A stretch of 15,071 nucleotides of DNA from Nitrospinota bacterium (lineage in GTDB: Bacteria; Nitrospinota_A; UBA7883; JACRLM01), in the NCBI GenBank assembly GCA_015231995.1, contig JADGAO010000059.1:1-15071 (forward strand), read 5' to 3'. The notes below the pieces were generated by a model. It made no database searches and was not told the DNA's origin. It saw nothing but the letters and a program-made list of their open reading frames with translations. Both the position numbers and the translations under genes were made by a program. Shown piece by piece: positions 1 to 7,410 of this stretch; positions within the stretch are counted from its first letter, which is position 1, and each line of letters starts with the position of its first letter.

Positions 1-201
1 GGGCGAGACTTTTTCCTTGATGCGGACAAGTTCGCCCGCAGTCTCCAGCGAAGAGGTGAGGGGGTATTTTCAAAAACTCCGAAACGGGCGAGGTATCGTG
101 GTTGGGGCAAGGTTCAGATGCAGGGGTTCATGGAGTCTATCGCGCACAATTTGCGATGCTGGCTTGGTTGGTTGCGACGGAATCCAGAGCTTGCCATTTG
201 A
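1..201 (+). pseudogene. C-terminal end of an IS1182-type DDE transposase (5' part outside the window)
   Basis: Frame 1 is open from the left edge to a TGA at 199-201 and encodes 66 residues. The segment around RYRGWGKVQMQGFMESIAHN matches the usual C-terminus of IS1182/IS5-like DDE transposases, where an arginine/tyrosine-rich stretch is followed by an RG..KV.MQ pattern and then a helix containing an Asn-Leu pair (here HNLRCWL). The catalytic DDE residues would lie upstream and cannot be seen, so activity cannot be judged. Next to it is a fragment of an unrelated IS110 transposase, which suggests a decayed insertion-sequence cluster. No terminal inverted repeat was identified downstream of the stop. 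The family assignment is by recalled C-terminal pattern and is moderately sure. Confidence 0.62.
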
Positions 202-365
202 CCCTTTATGGGGGAGGTGTGTCCAGAAGTGGAAATAAGGCGATAAAAGCCGTTATCGAGCGCATGAAGCCCGATAAACGGAGGTGAATCTATGCTGTTT
301 CGGGTAATTTTGAGGAGATAATGGCGCCTATATGCGACGCTGATGGAAAAAGAAAGCTTTGGGCG

Positions 366-527
366 ACAGGCCCTAACGCCGAGCCGTTTGAGACGGCTCG
401 CCACACGCTTGGCTCCGGCCTCATCGTTGCTCTCCATGAAATACTTTTTGTCGGGGACAACCATTACGTCCAAGCGAGATTTCGCCACATCCACCCCCGC
501 AAACCTGTCCGCTTTAACCTTGCTCAT
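366..527 (-). pseudogene. Truncated IS110-family transposase, N-terminal fragment only
   Basis: Translation from ATG 527-525 gives MSKVKADRFAGVDVAKSRLD and continues with recognisable IS110 (DEDD, RuvC-like) N-terminal sequence for about 54 codons, to roughly LKRLGVR. The GVDVAK motif carries the first catalytic Asp of the DEDD domain. A good RBS (AAGGAG, six bases before the ATG) is kept. After about position 366 the frame stays open to 114, but the residues no longer resemble the family. The remaining acidic residues and the C-terminal transposase_20-like domain are absent. No other frame of 201-366 restores the family pattern. This is a broken element, not an active gene. The exact breakpoint is approximate. 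Confidence 0.75.
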
Positions 528-706
528 TGTCGTCTCCTTTCCATGCCCAACCTTGCAAATGCGAGCTTATTGGCTCAAACAACCGTCCGGGCTATACTGG
601 GAAAAGAGGATGCGCTAGCCATGCTTCGGTACGATCTTTTAAGATCAAGGATCTTACGGCTTGGCGCATCCGATCGTGTAACTCAAGTGCATATCCTTTC
701 ACCCTT
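528..706 (-). other. Non-coding 5' flank of the IS110 fragment with a strong inverted repeat
   Basis: These 179 bases separate the truncated IS110 start codon from the first palindromic repeat and contain no credible gene. An imperfect inverted repeat pairs 608-620 with 658-671: eight Watson-Crick pairs (GGATGCGC with GCGCATCC), then a wobble, an A-T pair and three G-C pairs around one bulged base. Inside it are two smaller palindromes built on GATCTT/AAGATC (633-646 and 641-654). In IS110-family elements such as IS621 the non-coding end upstream of the transposase encodes a structured bridge RNA, so this may be a remnant of one. The position, length and structure are what I see. The RNA function is inference. 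Confidence 0.35.
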
Positions 707-843
707 GAAGGAGTATGTACTATCATTTTATAGCCTATGAGTAATATACAAGGATCAAAGTAGAATAGAATATTCTATTGATAGATTCTTCACTTCGCTA
801 CGCTCGTTCAGAATGACAATGATCGTGAGCCTCAGAATGACAA
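707..843 (+). repeat. Palindromic intergenic repeat, copy A, with a ~41-bp insert
   Basis: The core here reads GGATCAAAGTAGAATAG, then TATTCTATTGATAGATTCTTC. These two halves are imperfect inverted copies of each other and recur at four other places in the window. The right end CAGAATGACAA occurs twice (809-819 and 833-843). Between the left GAAGG and the GATCAAAG core lies an extra sequence of about 41 bases. The whole stretch 707-760 is repeated exactly, in inverse orientation, at 10811-10864. It ends 38 bp before the argB stop codon, on the 3' side of that gene. Confidence 0.8.
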
Positions 844-881
844 AGCGTTCCGAACGACAGCGATATGCGCGCCCAGCCCTC

Positions 882-1784
882 TCACTCCCTGCGTATCTCA
901 GTCCCAATTCCCTGATCGGTGAATATCTCCAGCAGGACGGAGTGTTTCACCCGTCCGTCTATGATATGCGCTTTGGATACGCCCGCGTCCAGCGCGGCGA
1001 AGCAGGTGTCCGCCTTGGGTAGCATCCCTCCGCTTATCACGCCATCGGCTATCATCTGGCGCACTTCGGATTGTGTCACGCCGGAGATGAGCTGTTTGTG
1101 TTTGTCCATTATCCCGGCGGAGTCGGTGAGTATCAGCATCTTCTCCGCCTGCAATGCCCCGGCTATGGCTCCTGCGACATAATCGGCGTTTATGTTGTAC
1201 GTTTCGCCGTTTGAGCCGACGCCAACCGGCGCGATGACCGCGATGAAGCCCGCGTCTTCCAACGCCTTTATCACCGACGTGTCCACTCTGGTAACTTTGC
1301 CGACCAGGCCCACGTCTATCATCTCCGGCCGTTCTCCGGGGGAGCCTGTTTTTTCCACAAGCATCTTCTCCGCCATTATCATCCCGCCGTCTTTGCCGGA
1401 CAGGCCCACCGCGCGTCCGCCCGCGCCGTTGATAAGAGAGACGATTTCTTTGTTCACGTTGCCGACAAGCGCCATCTCCACAACGTTCACGGTTTCCTCA
1501 TCGGTGACGCGCATACCCTGCACGAATTTGGTGGGGATGTTGAGCCGCTTTAGCATCTCGTTTATCTGCGGCCCTCCGCCGTGGACGACCACAGGGTTTA
1601 TGCCGATATGTTTCAGCAAAACTATGTCGCTGGCGAAGACCTTACGCAGGTCTTCCTGCACCATCGCGGCCCCGCCGTATTTGATGACGATGGTCTTGCC
1701 ACGGAACTTGCGCATGTATGGAAGGGACTCGGTGAGTATCTCCGCCTTCCGTACGAGATCCTCCAGCTTTTTGGCTCTCTCCAT
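882..1784 (-). CDS. argB: Acetylglutamate kinase (N-acetyl-L-glutamate 5-phosphotransferase)
   Basis: It catalyses the second step of arginine biosynthesis, ATP-dependent phosphorylation of N-acetylglutamate, in the cytoplasm. The 300-residue product has the amino-acid-kinase signatures in order: KYGG at 35-38 (catalytic Lys35), VVHGGGPQ at 66-73 (glycine loop), GLSGKDGG at 127-134, NINADYVAG at 197-205, LTDSAG at 219-224, SGGMLPK at 251-257 (second catalytic Lys), and a TDQGIGTEI end. About 25 residues precede the kinase core (LEDLVRKAEILTESLPY). This N-terminal helix is typical of hexameric, arginine-inhibited enzymes rather than the short E. coli dimer, so feedback inhibition by arginine is likely. 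The ATG lies 3 bases after the stop of the upstream 133-aa gene and has no clear RBS of its own, suggesting translational coupling. No other arg genes are nearby. Confidence 0.97.
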   Translation of the reverse strand: MERAKKLEDLVRKAEILTESLPYMRKFRGKTIVIKYGGAAMVQEDLRKVFASDIVLLKHIGINPVVVHGGGPQINEMLKRLNIPTKFVQGMRVTDEETVNVVEMALVGNVNKEIVSLINGAGGRAVGLSGKDGGMIMAEKMLVEKTGSPGERPEMIDVGLVGKVTRVDTSVIKALEDAGFIAVIAPVGVGSNGETYNINADYVAGAIAGALQAEKMLILTDSAGIMDKHKQLISGVTQSEVRQMIADGVISGGMLPKADTCFAALDAGVSKAHIIDGRVKHSVLLEIFTDQGIGTEIRRE

Positions 1785-1787
1785 CGG

Positions 1788-2189
1788 TCAAGCGCGCGCC
1801 GAGGAGGGGGCAGGCTCCACTTCCCGGATTTTCTTGAGCATCCCGGAAAGAGAGAAACGCGATATTTTCCGCAACCAGGCCGGTTTTTCCAGCTCTTTTT
1901 TAAAACCGGGCGTGATGCGCCATACACCGCCCTGATCCAACTGCTCCGCGCTCACTTCGCCTATATCCATCATCTCTCCCTGAGCGCGTTCAAGGTCGCC
2001 CGCCGCCACTTCGTTGCGAAGGTTGGTTATGGCCACAACCGGGGCCTGCTTGTAGGGCGTGAGCCTTGCGATAGGCCCTTTCTCGTCGTACACGACAACT
2101 TCCATGGCCCGCCTGTTGACCAGGCTGACGATCTGGCTGGGGTACAACATGAACCGTTCGATGGCGATCTTGCGTTTGAGGCTATCCAT
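1788..2189 (-). CDS. Conserved-looking protein of unknown function, Phd-antitoxin-like N-terminal half
   Basis: The product has 133 residues and no signal peptide or membrane segment. I do not recognise a named family with certainty. Residues ~15-47, VSLVNRRAMEVVVYDEKGPI followed by ARLTPY, resemble the beta core of Phd/YefM-type antitoxins ('V..rg..VvV...gkPvArL.P'). The acidic middle (GDLERAQGEMMDIGEVSAEQ) and the basic, hydrophobic C-terminal part (LRKISRFSLSGMLKKI) match nothing I know. The start is well supported: AAAGGAGA lies six bases before ATG 2189. It begins 18 bp after the xerC stop and ends 3 bp before argB, so all three are probably co-transcribed. No toxin partner gene is adjacent, which argues against a classical toxin-antitoxin pair. 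The gene is probably real because of its RBS, its tight spacing and its non-random composition. Confidence 0.8.
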   Translation of the reverse strand: MDSLKRKIAIERFMLYPSQIVSLVNRRAMEVVVYDEKGPIARLTPYKQAPVVAITNLRNEVAAGDLERAQGEMMDIGEVSAEQLDQGGVWRITPGFKKELEKPAWLRKISRFSLSGMLKKIREVEPAPSSARA

Positions 2190-2207
2190 TGGGTTCTCCT
2201 TTACCTG

Positions 2208-3155
2208 CTATGTTTTCGCTTTTAACGCCCTGGGATGGGCGTCGTCGTAAACTTTCATCAACTGCTTCAACCCGACGTGAGTGTATTTCTGCGTCGTGGA
2301 AAGGCTGGAATGCCCCAGCATCTCCTGAATCATCCGCAGGTCCGCGCCGTTGTCCAAAAGGTGCGTGGCGAATGTGTGCCGCAGTTTGTGCGGGGCGACA
2401 GGTCTGTCCAGCCCGCTCTTTATCCCCCATCGTTTCACCACGGAATGAATGGAGCGCACGGTGAGCCTGTGTCCGCTTTTGTTGAGGAAGACAGGCTCGC
2501 CGAGCTTGTCGGTACGGCGGTATCTGGTTTCTTCAAGGGCCTTTTTCAACGCAGATCCGGCCTTCACGCCGAATGGAACCAGCCGCTCCTTTTTCCCCTT
2601 GCCCAGCACGGTTATGAACCCGTTCTCCCAGTCTATATCCTTCACGGAAAGCGACTCCATCTCCGATGCGCGCATCCCCGTCGCGTAAAAAAGCTCCAGT
2701 ATCGCCCTGTCGCGAAGTGAGGCGGAATCGTCCCCTTTCGGGTTTTCCACAAGCGCAAACACCTCGTCGGGGGTCAAAAAATCCGGAGTGATAGCAGGTT
2801 TTGACGGTAGGGGGATGTTTCGCGCCGGATTGTGACCCATCACGCCTATCCTCTGGAGATAGGCGAAAAAAGAACGCAAGGTGGAAAGCTTCCTCTCCAG
2901 CGTGCCGGGAGAGACGTTCCGGCCAAAAACCATTGTGGCGAAAGCGCGCAGATGTGTTTGTTGCAGGGATGAAATATCGTTTCTGCCACGAGTATCGTCC
3001 CAAAATCCACGATCGCGCAGAAAATCGAAAAATTGACAAAGATCGAGGGTGTAAGCCCTGAGGGTGTGGGAAGATGAATTTTTCTCCGCCACCATCCTGT
3101 CCAGAAACAGGCCGATTATCTCTTTTTCTGGAGCTTTTATTTTTGCAACATCCAT
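2208..3155 (-). CDS. xerC: Tyrosine recombinase XerC/XerD-type
   Basis: This is a site-specific recombinase of the lambda-integrase superfamily. The usual housekeeping role is resolving chromosome dimers at dif. From ATG 3155 the product has 315 residues, close to the ~300 typical of Xer proteins. The N-terminal SAM-like DNA-binding domain covers about residues 8-105 and ends in an LRSFFAYL helix. The catalytic domain shows the full set: Arg162 (ATGMRASE), Lys186 (GKGKKER), His256 and Arg259 (HKLRHTFATHLL), His282 (LGHSSLSTTQ) and the nucleophile Tyr291 (KYTHV). An upstream in-frame start exists at 3197, but ATG 3155 has a GGAAG seven bases before it and gives the expected N-terminus (MDVAKIKAPEKE). 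It is the first gene of the xerC/133-aa/argB operon. XerC rather than XerD is assigned by general resemblance, not proven. Confidence 0.92.
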   Translation of the reverse strand: MDVAKIKAPEKEIIGLFLDRMVAEKNSSSHTLRAYTLDLCQFFDFLRDRGFWDDTRGRNDISSLQQTHLRAFATMVFGRNVSPGTLERKLSTLRSFFAYLQRIGVMGHNPARNIPLPSKPAITPDFLTPDEVFALVENPKGDDSASLRDRAILELFYATGMRASEMESLSVKDIDWENGFITVLGKGKKERLVPFGVKAGSALKKALEETRYRRTDKLGEPVFLNKSGHRLTVRSIHSVVKRWGIKSGLDRPVAPHKLRHTFATHLLDNGADLRMIQEMLGHSSLSTTQKYTHVGLKQLMKVYDDAHPRALKAKT

Positions 3156-3197
3156 AGTGAACTTCCGATAAGCAAGATAAATGCCGTTGTACCCCAA

Positions 3198-3543
3198 AAT
3201 GACGGAATAGAAAGATCAAGAAAGACAATATATTACAGGGAAGAGATTGAGAATCGGGTTAAAGAGACGCTTATTGAGTCCCCAAATTCAGGGAAAACCA
3301 CAAAGTTTGAGGGGGAAAACATCCCGGGTTCATTAGAATGGAAACCTTTGCATAATCCACCACGTTCGCGATATTGTCATTCTGAGCGCTAGCGAAGAAT
3401 CTATCAAAAGATAATTTATTCTACTTTTTTGATCCTTCAGTCGCAAAGCTCCCTCAGGATGACAAAACATGGAAATATTTGGTTATGCAGGACATTCCTT
3501 AGAATGGGGGGAATATTTTCCTTTAAATAAAAATAATCTCTTA
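3198..3543. other. Intergenic region between divergent xerC and the large secreted-protein gene
   Basis: No convincing gene is present. The only notable structure is palindromic repeat copy B at 3375-3466. The rest is AT-rich and probably carries the promoter of the xerC operon, but I could not pick a clear -35/-10 pair for that strand. Confidence 0.5.
3375..3466 (-). repeat. Palindromic intergenic repeat, copy B
   Basis: This is a 92-bp element in minus orientation. It begins TGTCATTCTGAGCG and ends CTCAGGATGACA, so its termini are near-inverted repeats. The interior pairs GAAGAATCTATCAAAAG with CTTTTTTGATCCTTC-like sequence around an AT-rich centre (AATTTATTCTAC). Reverse-complemented, it aligns along its whole length with the copies at 14649 and 14758. 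It is the simplest copy, with single termini and no insert, and therefore the best guide to the unit's true length. Confidence 0.8.
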
Positions 3544-3572
3544 TTGAACTGGCGCATATAATAGCATATAAT
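3544..3572 (+). promoter_or_regulatory. Sigma70-type promoter for the large secreted-protein gene
   Basis: TTGAAC (3544-3549) is followed after exactly 17 bases by a perfect TATAAT (3567-3572). The -10 lies in a direct 10-bp duplication, GCATATAATA twice (3554-3573), so a second TATAAT at 3557-3562 exists but is too close to this -35. Transcription would start near 3579, leaving a leader of roughly 70 bases before the preferred start codon at 3651. Confidence 0.65.
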
Positions 3573-3650
3573 AGTGTAATTTTAGATTTGTGGAACCATT
3601 GAATTGGGGGGATGGGATATCCACAAAATATACACCAGATTGAGACAGGC

Positions 3651-6600
3651 ATGAAAAAAGCATTAATCAAACAGGCTAGTGTCATATTCGTGGCGTTGAT
3701 ATGCGCCATCCCACTATTAAGTTCGCCGGCGATGTCCGCGACTATAAACGTTACGGCCAGCGCAACCGACACTCTCAATGGCGCAAACGGTCAGTGTTCT
3801 CTTCGAGAGGCCATCGCCAACATCAATAACGCCACAACCACATACGCAGACTGCCCTGCCACCGGCGTGTACGGCGTAAGCAACACTATAAACATCCCTG
3901 CTGGCACATACACCACCTCCATCGCCGGGTCCAATGAAGACTTCGGCGCTTCGGGAGATTACGACATACTCAGGAACGTCTCCATCGTTGGAGCGGGCGC
4001 CAACCTTACCACAGTTAACGGCAATGGCAGTGTCATCAACGACCGGGTTTTCCATATTCCCGGAGCTTATACCGTATCCATATCGGGCGTTACTGTCACC
4101 GGCGGCAATATAATAGGCGCTTCAGGCGGCGGCATTTCCAACAGCGGTACACTTACAATAACCAGCTCCACCATAAGCGCCAACACATCGGCAACCACCG
4201 GCGGCGGCGTTTATATGAGCGCTGGGACTCTTAATATCGCCACATCCACCATCAGCGGCAACACCTCCGCCACTTCCGGCGGCGGCATCTATATAAACGG
4301 GGGAACGCTCACCGTCACCGGCTCAACCGTCAGCGGCAACACGGCGACAACCCTTGGCGGCGGTGGTATTTTCAATCTCGGCGGCGCCGTCACGTTGACA
4401 GGCTCCACGATAAACGGCAACACAGCCACAGCCGGTAACGGCGGCGGTATCAATAACTGGAACACGGCCACAATCACCAATTCAACCATCACCGGCAACA
4501 CTGCGACGCTCGACGGCGGCGGCATCTATGACAAAAACGTAATTACCGTCACCAACGCCACAATCAGCGCCAATTCGGCGTCTGGAGTTGGAGGGGGCGT
4601 CGCAAAATCCGGCGGCGGGGTGAGCGTTTTTTCCAGCGCTATCGTAGCCATGCAAACCCTGGGCGCGGATTGTTCCGCTTCCGCATCGCTCACATCCAGC
4701 GGGTACAACCTCGACAGCGACAACACCTGCGGGTTTGGACAGGTGACGGACAAACACACCGATCCTTTGCTTGGCGCCTTGGCCAATAACGGCGGTTCGA
4801 CTTTTACCATGTTGTTGCAATCCGGTTCGCCTGCGATAGACGCAGGCCCGGCGACATGCGCGGCGGCGCCGGTGAACGCCGTTGACCAGCGCGGCACGGC
4901 GCGGCCGCAAGGCGCCGGGTGCGACATCGGAGCCTACGAAGGCGGCCTCCCGGCTTACATGGTGTCCGCCTCCTCAGGGACAGGCGGAACGGTTACGCCA
5001 ACGAGCCAGCGTGTGGTCAGCGGTTCGACGGCTTCATTTACGCTGGCGGCGAGCGCTGGATACACAATCAGCCCAACCGTTGGCGGCACATGCGTAGCCG
5101 GGTTGTGGACAGGGGCGGTTTATACGACCGGCGCGGTGACTGCGGCCTGCTCGGTGAGTTTCACGTTTACAGGCCCCCCCTCGGTGACAACCGGTACGGC
5201 GACGAGTATCGCGCAGGCAGGCGCGACACTGAACGCATTAGTGGATCCGAAAAACGTCTCGACCACGGTAACGTTCGAGTATGGGCTGACCAACGCATAC
5301 GGCTCAACAGCCGCTGGCGGGACGCTGACGGGCGGGACCGCCCTGCCCGCGACCGGGCAACTGACTGGACTGGTATGCGGCACTACATATTACTACCGGG
5401 CCACGGCCGTAAATGCGAGCGGGACGACCAACGGGACTGGCCGCACTTTCATCACGGCGCCGTGCCTGGCCCCACTGGCCACTACGGGCGCGGCGACTAA
5501 CATCATGCAAACCGGGGTGACTTTTACCGGCAAGGTGGACCCGAAAAAAGCCACCACGACGGTTACGTTCGAGTATGGGCTGACCAGCTCTTATGGGGCG
5601 TCGGTGTCCGGCATTACGCAGACTGGCAACGTGCCACGGAACGTCTCGGCTTCTGCGACGGGGTTGGTCTGTGGCTCTACATACCATTACCGGATAGTGG
5701 CCGCCAATTTCAACGGCCCAGCCTATGGGACCGACAGCACGTTCAAGACATTAGACTGCCTCGTTCCTGGCGTGACCACGGGCGGGGTTCGAAACATCAT
5801 GCAGACGTCGGTGACCCTTACCGGATTGGTGAATCCACAGGGAGCCTCGACTACTGTGACGTTCGAGTATGGGCCGGACTCCAACTATGGGACAACCGTA
5901 TCCAGGGGAGCTTTGATTGCCAGCAGACCCCGGCCTGTGTCGGCGCAGATTACGGGGCTGACTTGCGACACTGTATATCATTTCAAGGTGGCGGCGCTTA
6001 ACGCCAACGGGCCGGGGAACGGGATCAACCGCGCATTCAAGACGGCGTCATGCCTTACTCCAGGCGTCGCAACCGAAAAGGCGATCAACATCGGGCCTTC
6101 AATGGCCACTTTTACGGGTAAGGTAAACCCGAACAAGGCGCTGGCCACCGTTTCGTTCGAATACGGGTTGACCACCGCATATGGGGCAACCGTCTCTGCC
6201 GGGACGCTTACTGGCGAGACTATCCAGCCCGCCTCCGCACAGGCGGTCAACCTGGCTTGCGCCACGACGTACCATTTCCGAATAGTCGCCGTTAACTCCA
6301 ATGGATCAGTCCCCGGAGCCGACCGTGTTTTCAGGACGACTCCATGCCCTGCATATGATTTCGGCGGCGATGGAAAGTCGGACATATTATTGCGCGACGC
6401 CGTAACGGGCCAACCGAACGCATGGATGATGAACGGCGTGACTGTAACATTGAACGCGCCAACCAGCCTCTCCGCCGGAGCGTACACTTCGACGAGCGGT
6501 TTGCTGGCCCAGGGGATCGGCGATTTTGACGGGGACAGCAAATACGACATATTGTGGCGCGACGCCGTATCCGGCCAGTTGACGATATGGACGATGAACG

Positions 6601-7352
6601 GGGCCGTTGCGGCAAACGCTACCGCCAGCATGTTCCCGGGGCCTTACACATCATCCACGGGATTGCACGTTCAGGGAATTGGGGATTTCAACGGCGACGG
6701 CAAATCCGACATCCTTTTCAGAGACGCGGGAACCGGGCAGACGTCGGTATGGATAATGAACGGCTCCACAGTGACCGTTTCCACGCTCACCAACGTCCAG
6801 GCTGGATTGTACACCGCAACCTCTGGATATCAGGTTCATGGAGTGGCCGATTTCAACGGCGACGGCAAGGCTGATATCCTCTGGAGACACGCAGGGACCG
6901 GCAAAACCTCCATATGGTTCATGAATGGAGCCAACAAGACCGGCGGCGGCTTCACTACTCTCCAACCAGGGTTATACGCCGCCACAACCGGATGGCAGGT
7001 GCACGGGTTGGGAGACTTTAACGGCGACAAGAAATCGGACATCCTCTGGAGACACGCCATAACCGGAGAGACGTCGGTCTGGTTCATGAACGGAGCCAAC
7101 AAGACCGGCGGCGGCGCCACCAGCCTCCAGCCCGGGGTGTACACCTCCACCACCGGATGGCAAATTCAGGGAGTGGGAGACTACAACGGCGACGGCAAAT
7201 CCGACATCCTTTACCGCTACGCCGGAACCGGGGAGACGTTTATCTGGTTGATGAATGGAGCCACAGTTGTCGGCGATTGGACCAGCGTCACGCCGGGGGC
7301 TTACACCTCCACAACCGGACTTCAAATTGTAAGCGAAGAGACTATAAGGTAG
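3651..7352 (+). CDS. Large secreted repeat protein: beta-helix, FN3-like repeats and FG-GAP/VCBS repeats
   Basis: The product has ~1233 residues. The frame opens at ATG 3612, but ATG 3651 puts a normal signal peptide at the very N-terminus (MKKALIKQASVIFVALICAI, cleavage near PAMSA); neither start has an ideal RBS. Numbering from 3612: a CSLREAI motif at 62-68 opens a right-handed parallel beta-helix with GGGI...TLTIT..TIS.NTA repeats (about 155-340), and a segment containing DPLLGALANNGG, GSPAIDAG and CDIGAYE at ~384-443 matches the choice-of-anchor Q type ending. An InlB-B-like segment follows (~449-518). Four 98-residue Ig/FN3-like repeats span ~523-912, each with FEYG and two cysteines. 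Six ~55-residue FG-GAP/VCBS-type repeats (916-1240) carry the calcium-loop-like DFNGDGKSDIL motif and a W.MNG ending. No C-terminal anchor or sorting signal is visible. It is probably a cell-surface or released adhesin or binding protein. The ligand is unknown. Confidence 0.9.
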   Translation: MKKALIKQASVIFVALICAIPLLSSPAMSATINVTASATDTLNGANGQCSLREAIANINNATTTYADCPATGVYGVSNTINIPAGTYTTSIAGSNEDFGASGDYDILRNVSIVGAGANLTTVNGNGSVINDRVFHIPGAYTVSISGVTVTGGNIIGASGGGISNSGTLTITSSTISANTSATTGGGVYMSAGTLNIATSTISGNTSATSGGGIYINGGTLTVTGSTVSGNTATTLGGGGIFNLGGAVTLTGSTINGNTATAGNGGGINNWNTATITNSTITGNTATLDGGGIYDKNVITVTNATISANSASGVGGGVAKSGGGVSVFSSAIVAMQTLGADCSASASLTSSGYNLDSDNTCGFGQVTDKHTDPLLGALANNGGSTFTMLLQSGSPAIDAGPATCAAAPVNAVDQRGTARPQGAGCDIGAYEGGLPAYMVSASSGTGGTVTPTSQRVVSGSTASFTLAASAGYTISPTVGGTCVAGLWTGAVYTTGAVTAACSVSFTFTGPPSVTTGTATSIAQAGATLNALVDPKNVSTTVTFEYGLTNAYGSTAAGGTLTGGTALPATGQLTGLVCGTTYYYRATAVNASGTTNGTGRTFITAPCLAPLATTGAATNIMQTGVTFTGKVDPKKATTTVTFEYGLTSSYGASVSGITQTGNVPRNVSASATGLVCGSTYHYRIVAANFNGPAYGTDSTFKTLDCLVPGVTTGGVRNIMQTSVTLTGLVNPQGASTTVTFEYGPDSNYGTTVSRGALIASRPRPVSAQITGLTCDTVYHFKVAALNANGPGNGINRAFKTASCLTPGVATEKAINIGPSMATFTGKVNPNKALATVSFEYGLTTAYGATVSAGTLTGETIQPASAQAVNLACATTYHFRIVAVNSNGSVPGADRVFRTTPCPAYDFGGDGKSDILLRDAVTGQPNAWMMNGVTVTLNAPTSLSAGAYTSTSGLLAQGIGDFDGDSKYDILWRDAVSGQLTIWTMNGAVAANATASMFPGPYTSSTGLHVQGIGDFNGDGKSDILFRDAGTGQTSVWIMNGSTVTVSTLTNVQAGLYTATSGYQVHGVADFNGDGKADILWRHAGTGKTSIWFMNGANKTGGGFTTLQPGLYAATTGWQVHGLGDFNGDKKSDILWRHAITGETSVWFMNGANKTGGGATSLQPGVYTSTTGWQIQGVGDYNGDGKSDILYRYAGTGETFIWLMNGATVVGDWTSVTPGAYTSTTGLQIVSEETIR

Positions 7353-7366
7353 GCGGTCTTGTGCGG

Positions 7367-7385
7367 GGGCGCGCCAGCCGCGCCC
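7367..7385. terminator. Possible GC hairpin between two convergent genes
   Basis: A perfect 7-bp stem GGGCGCG/CGCGCCC encloses a 5-base loop, CCAGC. It lies 15 bases after the large gene's stop and 26 bases before the end of the convergent cyclase gene. There is no T-run on either side, so a classical intrinsic terminator is not proven. Position and stability suggest a bidirectional transcription end. Confidence 0.4.
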
Positions 7386-7410
7386 TCGCGGCTACCTGCA
7401 AACCCGTCTA

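Noticed and set aside
292..740. Nine-codon frame (292-321, behind GGAGG) overlapping by TAATG a 139-codon frame from ATG 321.
   Set aside because: The longer frame runs antisense through the IS110 fragment and its flank and has no family resemblance. The RBS-like motifs are probably chance or scar sequence.
1192..2225. Long plus-strand frames across argB and the 133-aa gene (1192-1935, 1581-2225).
   Set aside because: They are mirror frames of well-supported minus-strand genes. Their composition (Ser/Thr/Pro-rich or His/Arg-rich) is typical of shadows.
1788..3155. xerC plus the Phd-like gene as a mobile integrase with a toxin-antitoxin pair.
   Set aside because: The recombinase has housekeeping Xer length and motifs. 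No toxin gene, tRNA attachment site or phage gene is nearby, and argB is in the same operon.
4482..7325. Many minus-strand frames opposite the large repeat gene.
   Set aside because: They reflect the repetitive GC-rich codons of the plus-strand gene. They have no RBS and no domain signal.
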